Shown in pieces: positions 37,201 to 48,696 of a DNA stretch of 64,000 nucleotides. Under the pieces are notes generated by a model that saw nothing but the letters and a program-made list of their open reading frames with translations, had not been told where the DNA came from and did no database searches. The DNA comes from Seriola aureovittata (taxonomy: Eukaryota; Chordata; Actinopteri; Carangiformes; Carangidae): the NCBI RefSeq assembly GCF_021018895.1, contig NC_079384.1:18715640-18779639 (forward strand). Direction: 5' to 3'. Position numbers and translations under genes: made by a program. Numbering within the stretch: the stretch's first letter is position 1; every line of letters begins with the position of its first letter.

Positions 37201-40096
37201 GTCAAATCAAACAGGTAGAAGATAGCTCTGCTCAGCAGCTGGTATTCAGTCACAAGTGAAGTAAATTAAAATTGAGATTATTCCTCATTCTACAAACGAA
37301 TCCATCCGTCCATCTCTACGCTCTGTGTGCAGGCGGTCCAGATAACCAGGTGCACTTTGAAGGATACCAGGTGTCCAACCAGTGCATGGCTCTGGTGCGA
37401 GACGAGTGCTTACTGCCCTGCAAAGATGCTCCTGAGCTGGGCTACGCTAAAGAGTCCAGCACCGAGCAGTATGTACCAGACGTCTTCTACAAGGTGAGAT
37501 ATCATACACGTAGCAACAGTCTGTGCATAATATATACACAGTGACATCATTACACAAATGATTATGGCTGCTTGTCATCCGAGCAGATTAATGACATTCA
37601 AATACTTTGTGCTTGGGGCCAGGCATTAGGAGTCAGTTCATCCAGAGGTTTGGGTCCAGATGTTGAAATTTTTGTTTGCCTCTGACCCTCGTATCGATTT
37701 CCTGTCCCCACCCCCCAACAGGACAAAGACAAATTTGGAAATGATGTCACGTTTCTTGCGCGGCCTCTTCCTGTGGAGTACCTCATCATAGATGTGAGTG
37801 GGATATGATGTTTTACATGATCAGCACATGAATGCATTTATGCAGCATTTGGTTTATTTACCTGTTTGATTTTTTTTTTTTTTCTTTAAAGATTACCACC
37901 ACTTTTCCAAAGGATCCTCAGTACACTTCTGCTCCACACAACGCTTCCCCATTGAGAACCGTGATATCCTTGGAGAGACTCAAGTGAGTGATTTCTAGAC
38001 TTCTGTTGTTCTAAACCTGTGTACCTCTCCCAATGAAGAGAGGAAATTATGGCCCAAAAGATCTTATCAAATACACAGTAGTTAGTGGAATATTGTCGGT
38101 AAAGGAACAATCTTATATTTGTCCTCTGATCCAGAGTCAGATGAGAAGAGCAGTGTACGTCTAGTAGAGGGAAGTACATGGCATGTTTAGCTCAGCCAAA
38201 CACAAAGATTGGAAACGGGGGACAGTTGCTATCTTTAAGTCAGACGAGAAGCTCATAATTCCAGCAGCCTGTTTTTACATCTGCCTGTATATCTACCTGA
38301 CATGACCAGTCACAGCTCAGAGCCTGGGAAAATCAGGTTCACCTACCCTCTGACCTCTGACCTTCAGAGGTTAGACAAAGTTATACATCTTCTTATTTGT
38401 GTGTCTGCAGGACTTTCACAGTTTAGCAACATACCTGTCCCAGTGCACCACCACAGCATTCCTGGACATCGTATCAGACTTCCATCTGCTCCTCTTCCTC
38501 GTCACCAATGAAGTCATGCCTCTGAGAGTAAGTCCACACTTCAAAGCCTCCTCTCCTCTGCTTTTCCATTTGTTTTCCATTTGTAATGTTAGAATCTGGC
38601 CACATTCTTCCCCAGTCTGGAAGTGGTTACTGGTGTGAGGATGTTTTCACTCAGGCCCTTTGTTCATGCTCATTAGATTTTCAAACTGGCCTCTGTCCTG
38701 TTACAACGATCAAATATTTTGCGTATTTGATATAAACATTATTTTTGTGTATTTTGACAACGATGAGCTGCCTAATCAGAGTTGCATGTCTTCTATAAAA
38801 TCCAGACGTGTTTTTGCTTTTCTCTCCAGTCTCCTGCATCCGTCACTGTCGAGTAGATAGATCAGAGTTTGTGTTTGTCGTTGCAGGACAGCATCGGGCT
38901 GCTACTCGATGCAGTGAAGTCTTCTAATGAGGATCTGGCACAGACCTGGAAGAAGTCAGAGCAGTGGGCCACCATCGAGCAGCTGTGCAGTAAGTCACTG
39001 CAGATCACAGAGAAATTGATCATTTATTAACCATTTAAGTCAGTTATGAAGCCAGAGTGTTGAATATTCACTGTTTCAGTGTCTCAAATGCAACAATTTG
39101 ATGATTTTCTCTGTTAAATTCCGTACTCAAATAGCTTACGGTGGTGCTCTGTAATAAATCATATAAATTTGATTAATTAATTGATTAATTGGGTTTTGTT
39201 TTTACATTATGTGTAGAACAATTATATCCTGAAAATTTAGTTATTAAAAGAAAAAATGTACTTTCACTCAAACATTTCTGTAGATTACAGCTCGCTACAT
39301 TCAGTGTCATATCCTCCTAGGACCTGGCGTCCACATATGTGGACCTCACATTTTGGGTTCTCTAGACCACAATACTAACTTTTTCTCAACAAGGGCCTGG
39401 TGACCACATATGAGGATATTATACTGCCACTCAGTAATCGAAATTTAAAACTAATGTCCTCATATGTGGACATCATTTTTCTCAGGTCCCAATCAGCCTA
39501 TATAGCAAAGAATAGAGCTCGGGTCTTAGGAGGTTAAAGGAATAGGACATTTTGGGCAGAGAAGTATATTAGAAGGTTGATATGAATCTCATGCCATGGT
39601 TAATTTACTACAGCCAGCAGAAGGTTAGCTTGGCTTAACACAAAGACTGGAAACAAAGGGAAACAGCTAGCCTGGCTCTATCCAAAGATAACAATATACA
39701 CCTTACAGCACCTGTAAAGCTTACTGACTAACATCTTATATTGTGTTTGTTTAATCTGTAAAAAAAACTCTTTGTCATTTTATGGGGGGTATATGTCAAG
39801 CTACTCTCTGGTTGTTAAATTATAGACTCTCTATAGAATCTGTTAATTGAAAAATGAATCAATAGGTTAATACATAATAAGAATCTTCATTAGTTGCCCT
39901 CCTTATACCGTGTAATCCCTCTCCTTTCCTTCCAGGTACGGAGGGTGGGCAGCCCTCCAGCTCTCTGGGTTACGGGGCCATGGGTGGCCCCTCAGTCCCT
40001 GCCACCTCCTCAGCCATGTGGTCCTGCCTCCACTGCACCTTCATGAACCAGCCTGGCACAGAGCACTGTGAAATGTGCAGCCTGCCCCGCAGTTAA
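30304..40096 (+). CDS. nploc4: nuclear protein localization protein 4 homolog (p97/VCP-UFD1 cofactor); one apparent frame break
   Basis: Seventeen exons: 30304-30318, 31018-31098, 33078-33187, 33640-33873, 33966-34014, 34131-34225, 34319-34442, 34594-34773, 34954-35040, 35715-35786, 35879-36005, 37333-37493, 37722-37793, 37892-37983, 38411-38527, 38887-38989, 39936-40096. About 626 residues. Domains in order: N-terminal UBX-like ubiquitin fold (IIRVQSPDG to LFLFPSG); zinc-binding NPL4 region with [12 protein letters not shown] and [10 protein letters not shown]...CTKC; the MPN-like core ([26 protein letters not shown]); and a C-terminal NZF zinc finger with WSCLHC and CEMC. With UFD1 it brings ubiquitylated clients to p97 for unfolding, as in ERAD. 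A nine-serine tract (about residues 104-112) sits in the linker. Exon 14 is 92 bases where the flanking phases need 93, so the frame breaks at about 37921-37955. In such a conserved gene this is most likely a base-calling error. Confidence 0.95.
31201..31262. repeat. (GATA)n microsatellite
   Basis: About 15 tandem TAGA/GATA units in nploc4 intron 2. Confidence 0.95.
35566..35588. repeat. (GT)n microsatellite
   Basis: A short GT repeat in nploc4 intron 9. Confidence 0.7.
39311..39535. mobile_element. MITE-like element in nploc4 intron 16
   Basis: ATCCTCCTAGGACCTGG at the left end matches the reverse complement of the right end (AACCTCCTAAGACCCGAG) at most positions. The interior has three copies of a CCTCATATGTGGAC/CCACATATGAGG type motif. 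The whole is about 225 bp with no ORF. This is a familiar short fish repeat. Confidence 0.6.
39541..39830 (+). repeat. fish dispersed repeat next to the MITE
   Basis: Contains the ordered motifs GGTTAGCTTGGCTTAACACA, AAGACTGGAAACAAAGGGAA, ACAGCTAGCCTGGCTCTATC, CAGCACCTGTAAAGCTTACT and TTGTGTTTGTTTAATCTGTA, which I recognise as one common fish interspersed repeat. A smaller related piece (AAAGATTGGAAACGGGG) appears near 38.2 kb. The borders are approximate. Confidence 0.6.
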
Positions 40097-40345
40097 ACCC
40101 CCAATCCACTCACCCTCCACCCTGCTTCCATGCCCCGCGCCCTGATCTTACACAGTCCTGCCCAGCCCTCCTCTTAACTCGCCAATGACATCACTGCACC
40201 AGGACCGGCTGCGAGATTTGGATGCCCTGTCTAGTTTTCTTTCGCCTCACGTTGAAGCCTCTGTCCTTCCCATCTCACAGGCTGCTGTGACGTGCAGAGA
40301 GATGCACTTGTTTACATCCAATTCATTGAGTAAATAAAATAAAAG
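40097..40345 (+). other. nploc4: nploc4 3' UTR, proximal form
   Basis: Ends near an AATAAA at 40333-40338, followed by a poly(T) run at about 40352-40374. A second AATAAA-type signal in an A-rich context at about 43181 would allow a 3-kb distal form. Confidence 0.5.
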
Positions 40346-41724
40346 CAGACTGGTTTTTTTTTTTTTTTTTTTTTCTTTCCTTGTATCCCTCCTCACAGCG
40401 GCTCTGGTGAGTGGCAGGGTACTTTTAAGTAAAGCACTTTTGGCTGAGGCTCTGTTCCCTCAACCTACCACCGCCCTGAAATAATCACCCGCCCCCATCC
40501 ATGGCTCAAATATATCCTGTTGTGACTCAGGACAACAGCAAAGACTTGAGTGTTTGGACATTCTCTCACATCAGTGCCCCTCTCACTCTCACCATGTCTT
40601 CTGGAAAATCTTGCTGTGTATAAATACATTTGAGGAATGATACTGTTATTTAATTAAGCGTCTTTTTTTGTTTTTCTTTTTTTTTATCTGATTGTAGCTA
40701 TACCTTAAAATTTTGAATCTTCAGTGTGGACTCTGCTCAGTCAGGTTTTTATAGGTCTTGGTCTCTTTGACAAGCCCCTTAAAGTACAATCATTGGTCAA
40801 TCCTGGACCTGAAAACACTAAGAGCTCCAGAGTTATTCCGCCTAAGCAGAGAGTTTATTTTCAGTATTAAATAACTTTAAAAATGTTTGGTAATAAGCCC
40901 CAGATTTGAAAAGATGCAGATGCAAAAAGCTACTCACCCAGAACACATCTTCCTCCACTGACTGCAGACGTAACGTGTGCTGCTGCTGCTGGTGATGAAG
41001 TGGTTCCTGAACATCTCTCACTGGTTTGTTGGAGTTGTAGCTTTTGGATTTGGTGGTTTGAACTTGAGCAGGCACAATATGTAGCTTCTTTTATCAGCTC
41101 CGTTCTGTCCCTGATAAAACGCCCTAGGCCTCCATCCATCATCATTATCATCATCATCATTATTATTACTGACTCGCACTGTATTCGCCGTGAGGTGCTT
41201 CTAGAAACAACTGGTGCTCGCCACTTTGCTCTCGGTCACTCCCCACCTGTGGTTCTCCTCGTTTTGTTTTCTTGCTGGCGCTGATCCAAAGGAGCCAGAC
41301 CATAACCAGTTTTCCTCCACTGATTGGGGGTGGGGGGGCCCACTGTGGGTTTTTCCCCATCCCTGAGCCTTCGAAGACTTTGCTGCTCTGAGTGCAAGAG
41401 GTCACAGGTCAACACGGGGAGAAAAAGATGCCTAACATATCGCTGAGTTCATCTTTGATGTCTGCGCCGTACATCGGCAGGCGGGATCACAATGGGCAGC
41501 GTTTAAAAAAAAAAAACAACAAAACAAAACAAAAAAAACACCTTGTCTGTGATTGGTTCTGCCAATAATTACTCTGTGTAGTTCCAAGCTGCTTCCAGCA
41601 GAAGGGGAGACATGGATGATACTAGACTGAGGTTTTCTCCACTTTGCAGAGCTGCAGGTGTCAGAGGTGTAGAGGGAGCTGAACCTGAAATCAATGTGAA
41701 AAGCACTTCACTCTCCTAAAGGCG

Positions 41725-41978
41725 TAAAGGGTCAGTTCACCCTAATTATTCTCACATACCTCTAGCTGTGTTTAGCTTCCAAACTAGAACAGTGGAGGTG
41801 AATGAAATTTTAGGCATAGGCAGAGACTTGTCTAGATAAAGAGGCAGAAATATCAGGGAATTAAACCTGTCAAAACCTCGACAAATAAAAGATGGATGCC
41901 ACTAATGTAAGAAGGAAAATGATTGTTTGTTTGTTTTTTTCATTTTTTTTAAATAATTTTGGTGAACTAACCCTTTTA
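41725..41978. mobile_element. MITE with terminal inverted repeats
   Basis: The left end TAAAGGGTCAGTTCACCC and the right end GGTGAACTAACCCTTTTA are near-perfect inverted repeats, 254 bp apart. The interior has no ORF. AAAGGG-AGTTCACC ends are very common among fish MITEs. Confidence 0.75.
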
Positions 41979-43859
41979 CATATACAGTCACTAGAAGGCA
42001 TATCAGGATAGTTGGTTAAAACTGGTTCTTATCACTTTTTTTCTTGAGACTAATATCGGGACCAATTCTTCAAAAGGGATCATTGAAGTCATGAAAGTTC
42101 TGTTCTGGTTGCACATCATTAAGTTTTCTAATCTGAACCCATTCAGCAAAATCAGACCTCACTGATGTGGTCCCCTCGCAGCAGAGAGCAGGGACCTTCT
42201 CAGAGCTGGTGAGGTGCCTGGATCCAGGGTTTGGGTTTCGTTGTTAAAGTGTCCACACATAGAAGCTCAGCAACTTCTCAAAGAGTATATGAAAAGCCAC
42301 TTTTAAAGCTCATAGTGTTTGAGGTATGTGACCAAAATGAATTTGCATGACTTGAATGTCTCAACAGTTTTTCTGGTGCTCCTATAAAATTAGAGATTAA
42401 ATACGACAGGTTTTTAAAAAGTTCTTTAATACAAAAGCTAATGATGCTAAAACAAAAAGCTAACAAACTGCACATTTCCCATAATTCCATCACGAAAACC
42501 CTCCTCGCTGATCTAGAATCTCTTTTAATCCACGTCCTGGATGTGTTTGATGCTGACTGAAACAAACTGACAGCTTTCCCTAAACTTTTTAATCACTACT
42601 CTCATGTTGACTTTGAGGTATTTAGTTTTTTTTTTCCTCATAACTCTGCACTCTTACATGAAATGGTTTCATGGGCTTTTTTGCTGAAAGGATGATTGAA
42701 ACGGAAAGAAAAACAAGAAGTTAATTACAAACTGTCGAGTTATACTGGGGCTGTTGTCGGGGAAACGGGCCTGTTCGGTCAAGGGTGTGAGTGGTGGGCT
42801 GCAGATTTAGCTATTTATGAGACGTGTGCTTCTTTGTAAGAGCTTGACGATAATTCCATTGATGAAGTGAGAATATATTTTTAGTTGTAGGTTCATTTGA
42901 AAATGCTTGGAAGAAGAAGAAAAAAAAAAAAGTTTGTATTTTTTGCCCGGTGATATCATACTTGCCCCCCACCCCTGCCCCCTCCACCCCTCCCCCATGT
43001 GAATTCTTTGAGAGCGATTTATCTGATGTCATGCTAAGGGATGGCAGTGACCTTTTCCTTTTGTATTGATTCAGGGGCCGTTTGCTGAGCAAGCATGCTC
43101 TTGGAGTTACTGCAGGTCCTCACTTTCCACTGAGCTGACTGAGGACCCTGAAAGTTGTATGCTGTTCACCTGGATTTGAAACAAAATAAAAAAAAAAAAA
43201 CAACAACAAAGAACTCCTGCAGATACTGTCTCTGATTTGTCGGCTGTCTGCTCAGGTTAAATCTATAGTGTATAAATAGTTTTCAGACTCAAAATTGAGT
43301 TTTGACTTCTCCTTTGTTGTGTAATTATTTATAAATGCAGAAAGAGAACAAACAGCAAACCAGATTCCATAACTCTAATTTTAATGTGAAACACTTCTAG
43401 ACCGTAAAGCTAAAAGTATTTGAACAACCCATCACTTTTATTTTGGGACTGTGGGATGGATGAGTCTACAAAACATCATGATGATTGTTCTGCAACATTT
43501 AACCATGTGTTTATTACTGTAACCATGACAACAGAGGTCCTCTAACCTAAACCCGGATCTTACCTAAACCTAACCAATTTGTTTTTGTGCCTAAATGTAA
43601 CCAACCCTTTACCACAGCACTGCATTTTTTTAACAGGTTCATCTGTGGCATCTCTCCTGCTGCTGTTACAGGAAACGCTGCCGTGGGTCCTACACGATCG
43701 TTTAGGTTGGAGGACCTTCACTGAAACCCCCCTTACTTTCAGACAATAGTTTGTTTCCACTGCTGCCACTTGGAGGCCATTACTGGCATCAATATTTGAT
43801 ACTTGAGAAAAAAATCTGATATTATAATATACAGTCCTCATATGGATCCCTTAGTTCTA

Positions 43860-44290
43860 TGATACACCCCAAGGTGCAACCTGGACACATTGTCAGCGAT
43901 GAACCCGGGGTCCTTCTCTGCGGCGTCCCAGATGTTCTTGGTGCCTCTCCTCCTTCACAGCGAGCCTTCCACCCAGTCCTCCTGCACTCTGCTCCCAGGT
44001 CAGCTTTCTTGGTTCACTTTCTTTCCCGGGCAGAAAAGCTAACATCTCCTGATATATTGGTTTTACTTTAATGACAATGTCCCCGTGCACAAAAACCAGC
44101 TCCATGAGGAAACGATTTCCCCCGCTACGTCCTCCTGAGTCGTGACCTCAAACCCCAGCCAGCACCTCTGGGGTGAACTGGATCCCCCGACTGTGAGCCA
44201 GACCCCATCAACCAACACCAGCGCTGGATGCTCCTGACTTATGCATGGGAGCGGATTCCTGCAGCTGTCAACAGCAGCAGCCCGTGGTTT
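43860..44290 (+). mobile_element. degenerate Tc1/mariner transposase fragment
   Basis: At about 44069-44090 one frame reads NDNVPVHKN, matching the DNAPVHKA block of fish Tc1 transposases. It is followed, with frameshifts, by a decayed copy of the SPDLNPxEHLWDEL region and by WERIPAA. Stops and frame changes show it is dead. It is a different Tc1 subfamily from the remnant in oxld1 intron 1. Confidence 0.65.
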
Positions 44291-44479
44291 TTGAATCATA
44301 TGTTTCACAGTCACATATGGGTGTGATGCTGTGTCCACATACTTAGGCCATAACTGATCATTTGCCTCATAGGACTGTAGTTGAGTCTGGTTTTCATCTT
44401 CACATGCACGTCAACAACAAATATATCAACTGGTTCACAAGAACTGAGGATTTTATTTTTATCAACATCTGGTTTAAAA

Positions 44480-44506
44480 CCCCCCCCCCCCCCCCCCCCC
44501 CCCCCC
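44480..44506. repeat. poly(C) run, 27 bases
   Basis: An uninterrupted homopolymer; its length is unlikely to be exact in any assembly. Confidence 0.95.
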
Positions 44507-44958
44507 ATGCGCCTTCACAGCCTCTGGAGTACATGCAGAATTTTGTATCTACGCACCACCATCACAGCAGGTAGAGTCCAGTGTAAGACCCTGGTCTGTC
44601 TGCTCAGGCCTGCAGATGGGAAGCAGATGAAGAACAGGAATGTAGCTATAGGTTAGACGTTAAACATCAAACACGTCTGCCGAAGGCCCCCAGAGGACTG
44701 AGATCACACTGCAGCGAGTTTACTGAATATATATGTTTTCATTTCTTTTTTTCTGGATGTGTTCGACCTCATTAAACACGTGTTCAACTGTGTCTGATTG
44801 AGTTAATCCTTGTTTGATGGGCTCTAAAAACCTCCTGATAGAAAACAGTGACTGAGGGGGAAAAGCCTGAACAGGTCTGAGCCCCGACTTTGAACTGAAC
44901 TCCTGATACACGACGCTCAGTGTGTGGGAGTGGAGACTGAAGACCCTCCCTCCTTTTC

Positions 44959-45016
44959 ACATAATAAGCTGCTCAACAGAAAGTCACACACTTTATCCAC
45001 TGTTGACTCCTGCAGG
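44959..45016 (+). promoter_or_regulatory. possible TATA-like promoter and non-coding first exon of the small secreted-protein gene
   Basis: CATAATAAGC near 44960 could serve as a weak TATA box. About 55 bases later CTGCAG|GTGGGT is a usable donor, and CTGTTCGCAG ending at 45155 is a usable acceptor just before the ATG. This would give a short 5' UTR exon and a 139-bp intron. Inference from signals only. Confidence 0.3.
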
Positions 45017-45169
45017 TGGGTGTTTCTTTATTCTTTTTTACTTTTTCATTTCTGCATATGAAAGTCTTAGCTCTTTGACTGTTGCTTTCTCATGTCGGCA
45101 GTCAGCAGTTTACTTGCACTTTGTGGCCGCAGTGTTGTTGTGCATCTGTTCGCAGATGCAGATTGAAGA

Positions 45170-46302
45170 ATGAAGGCTGCTGCAGTTCTCCTCATCTTGT
45201 CTGTGACTCTCTGCGCTGCTCAGAAACAGAAAATCACCCAGAGACCAGACTGGGATCTGAAGAACGAAGGTTAGCAGTGAAGTAAATACATTTACTGAGG
45301 TAACTCTGATGTCTTGCTGCTTTCCTTCTGTATTTCCAGTGAACTCTTCTGGTGCATGTCTTGTCTTGACTTCTCTGTCTGTGTTACATGTAACCATTGT
45401 TTTAGGAGCAGTTCAGTGACCATGTCAGTGTGAGGCAGCTGAAACATTATCACCTGTAAATCACCAAATCTGATGATCTGAAATCTTCCGTTTTCTCCTC
45501 TCTTTCTTTCTTTCTTTTCTCCCTATTTTGCCCTTCCTTCTTTCCCACCTTGTTTCCCTCTTTCAGTCTTTTCTCCTTTGGTAATTTCTTCCTCTTCCTC
45601 CAAAATGGAAATACAAGGTTATGAACCAAAACATAACCTGAATGCAGAACTTCATTGCCCGTCGTGCTGCTTCCTCTGAAAACCATCCAGCGGCTGTTTG
45701 TCATTTTGTCTATTGATGTTGGTTTTGATGAAGAGGCCTCTGCAGTGACGCTTTGCCTGCTCTGTGTTGTCTCTGTGCGAGCTCACCTGTAGCAGAGAGA
45801 CTGAACCCCAGGGGATGTGCCAACCTCACGCTGGTTTTAGACAACTGGAAATATGCCATCATGACGCAGGTCAAAGATCTGCTGCTGCATGACCACAACA
45901 CTGTGCTGCCTGACTATGGAAGGTGACTTCATCTGACTTTTCTTCTTTAATAACTTTCTATGACTATGAGATGAAAGTCGCTTTTAGTGAGACTGGTTTT
46001 GACTGGTCCGTCCCTCCAGGATCCAGCCCCTGTCAGACGCCCTAGGAGACCTTTACAAGGAGTTCAACGCTCTGAAAGAGCGTCTCGCCGAGCTCACCGC
46101 CAAGTTTGAAGGGGTGGAGGCCTTCGTGGATGATGCGAGATCAGGAAGGAAACCTGCCTCGCCCCGAGGTGAACCCAGACCCGCGGGGTCACTGCGAGGA
46201 GAGGCGGAGGCGGCTGCGACCGGCGCTGGAGGTCGACCTCAAGGGAGGAGAACCAGGGTGGTCGTCCGGAGAATCAAGAAACCTGCGGGTTCACAGGACT
46301 GA
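45170..46302 (+). CDS. predicted small secreted coiled-coil protein, family not recognised
   Basis: Three exons, 45170-45269, 45793-45922 and 46020-46302, join in phase to give 170 residues. The start MKAAAVLLILSVTLCAAQ is a clear signal peptide. The mature part has one sequon (NLT) next to a lone cysteine (RGCANLT), then a helical stretch (QVKDLLLHD). A leucine/heptad segment follows (SDALGDLYKEFNALKERLAE, then LTAKFEG), likely a short coiled coil. The basic, glycine/arginine-rich tail contains dibasic sites and ends KKPAGSQD. A secreted or extracellular role is likely. The protein may oligomerise, but no enzyme motif is present. I do not recognise the family. Splice phases, the signal peptide and the lack of internal stops make it a real gene. 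It stands between nploc4 and rnf213 in the same orientation. Confidence 0.75.
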
Positions 46303-47016
46303 GTGTGGACTGGAGATCCTGAAGCTTTGAGATACGTTTGGTGCAGTGTATTGTTATGTTTTATAAAGGATTTTTTTTCTGCTTCAACACCACCTCCATG
46401 ATTTTGCTTAATTCTCATGAACAGCAAAGTATCTCTCTAAAATATTTCACTGCAGGTGAGGTCAAATCTTTTCATGGATTTTAGATCACATACAGTAAAT
46501 CTGCAGATCACAAATCTGTAAGTGGGTGAAACCAGTAGATTTAACTGTTGACAAACCATCTAAATAATACATTTCACTGTGGTGCTGAACTTTCTCCCAC
46601 AAGGGTTGAAACATGTTTTCTCTTTATGCTCTTTTATTTATTTCCTTCATCAAACTAACTGGACTGCTTCTGATAAATACATTTATGGTGATTTGATTAA
46701 AGTATTTAACAGCATTTCATCTGATGAAGAGTTGATATATATTTCTCCTTCACCACAAGATGGCTCCCAAGTATCAGGAAGATTGGTGATGAATGATCCA
46801 TGCATAGCAGGAACTCTTCTTACGTTTGATGTTTGAATATTTTATTGAATTCACTAAATTCATCTGGGTGAAGAAAACAATTTTGTCAAAGCAGGTTTTG
46901 ACAAATGTGCTACTATGCTAAATAAAAAACTTAAGAGGACAGAAATCCTGAGTCACGACAGCCTTCGTCCATGGCCACTGGGTTTCCACTTACCAGGTTT
47001 CCACTTGCAGACTGCC

Positions 47017-47034
47017 GAAATCGAAAGTGAAAAC
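47017..47034 (+). promoter_or_regulatory. IRF-binding element (three GAAANN units)
   Basis: GAAATCGAAAGTGAAAAC is three consecutive GAAANN repeats, the ideal form of an interferon regulatory factor element. It lies 1.66 kb before the rnf213 start codon and 0.7 kb after the small secreted-protein gene. Confidence 0.45.
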
Positions 47035-47696
47035 TTCTGATGAGCAACTGAACACAACATAATAGATTTTTAAACAGAATTTTTTTTATTTTTTTTTTTT
47101 TAAAAAACATTATTTGGAGCATTTCAAGAGAAGAATACGTGTAAGAAAATTTGAGGTACGACAGTAAAGTAGCTGCAAAAAGTCTAAATATACAACAGTT
47201 ATTAAGACACAGATTGTGTTGGGAGAATAGTACGGATATGGATACTGTAAGTACAGAGAAGTGAAAATTAAAATAAACAAGCAAATAGAAAAAAAATGAA
47301 TAAGCAAAACAGTAAAAGCGACGAATTGACTTATGAACATGAAATTAGCCAAATATGATTTTTTTTTTTTATTGAACATTAGGAACATACAGCTTGTGCA
47401 GTTTAAAGCAAAACATAAAGATATGTCTAATAATATAATAAATAATAATGAGAAGTTGTAATTGTAATATATTTACAACATAATAAGTATAGTAGCAATA
47501 ATAAGTATATAATCCATAATACCAGAAAAAGACAAATTAAAATTGGTGAGAAGACGAAGAAAATAATTAATCTTAAAACAACATTTGACACAAGCCTTAA
47601 AGACTCCAGCAGTAACACACTTACGACACGGTGCCCTGAACTTACCTAATGGTTTCACAGTCTAAGTTTCTTGTTTGACTCGACTATGGTAGAAAT

Positions 47697-47707
47697 GAAA
47701 CTGAAAC
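47697..47707 (+). promoter_or_regulatory. rnf213: interferon-stimulated response element (ISRE)
   Basis: GAAACTGAAAC fits the ISRE core GAAANNGAAAC exactly, and another GAAA lies one base upstream. It is 990 bp before the rnf213 start codon, plausibly close to the promoter. Mammalian RNF213 is interferon-inducible. Confidence 0.45.
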
Positions 47708-48696
47708 GGCTGCTGTTTGCTTTAGGGACCGTCGAGAAATTAATCACTAAATTAAACACGAGAACCCTTTAACGCCGTGTATTAACTGACGATTCATGAC
47801 CTGAAACGACGGTCATTACGCGGAGTGAGATTTTACTAATCAACACGGTTCGATTAGAAAGTAACAATCGAGTTTCTGTCGAACTTTCCCTCCAACGTCA
47901 CAGCGGCAGATGAACTTCTCGACGTTCCCTCGAAGTTACATATAGTACGTGACAGTAGGTAGGCTAATAAACATTTCCCTAGGATTTCACTTGCTGTGTA
48001 CATGACACATCCATGTCTGCGAACTTACTTACTCATACTAACAGGTAGGTAAACATAGCATAAAACTTTAAATGTGGAAACGCGCTGCTTCACTTATAAC
48101 TACATTTACGACCGTTTATTACTGAGCAACATTCTTACCGAATTTACTGCAAAACTGTTGGCGTTAAATGCTTGTCATATGATTTTATATTAGTTAATAA
48201 CCCCTTTGGTTTCCTAAGTTGAAGTCAAATCGTCTGAAATTAGCTGAGATGCTAATACAAATTAATCAGTGGCATTATTGTAAATTAAATATCTTTGGGT
48301 TTTGGATAAAGGCCCAGCTTTGGGAAACAGTGATGAAAACTTTCCATTGTTTTTCGACCATTTAATAGAATAAACAATTAATATGAATGAAATAAAATAA
48401 TAATCGGGAGATAATTTGATAGCAAAAATAATAGCTACTTGCAGCCCTAGTGGTGTTTGCGGTCTTGCTGTATTACAGACTGTGTGACATCATTTGTTGT
48501 GTATGGCTGCATTATATTTTGAAGTTATTTATGAGTGTACAAAGTCCCTCAGGAGGATGAATACTGCTCTTGGCAACTAGCTGTGGCAGTGTTTCTCATT
48601 TTGTTACTCCTGACTGTGCCTCAAATCTGACTGCACCTGATTTTCAGAGACCGGTAACAGGGAACAGGGACTCCCCTAAGACAAGAGTCCCTACAG

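Larger units (their letters stand above)
40380..44950. other. interval between nploc4 and the small secreted-protein gene
   Basis: No supported coding exon. It contains a MITE (41725-41978), a decayed Tc1-like transposase (43860-44290), a poly(C) run and other low-complexity tracts. The first 3 kb may be a long nploc4 3' UTR. Confidence 0.5.
46303..48647. other. intergenic region and presumed rnf213 promoter
   Basis: No supported coding exon. AT-rich sequence with two IRF/ISRE-type motifs (47017-47034 and 47697-47707). A possible non-coding exon ends at a donor CTAACAG|GTAGGT at 48044/48045, and an acceptor GATTTTCAG ends at 48647. The transcription start is not clear. Confidence 0.45.

Noticed and set aside
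41000..41405. ORFs of 94 and 79 aa downstream of nploc4
   Set aside because: They run through ATC/ATT repeats and a G/C-rich patch, with no domain and no exon signals.
43859..44338. Several ORFs of 70-91 aa on both strands near 44 kb
   Set aside because: They are pieces and shadows of a decayed Tc1-like transposase, not host genes.
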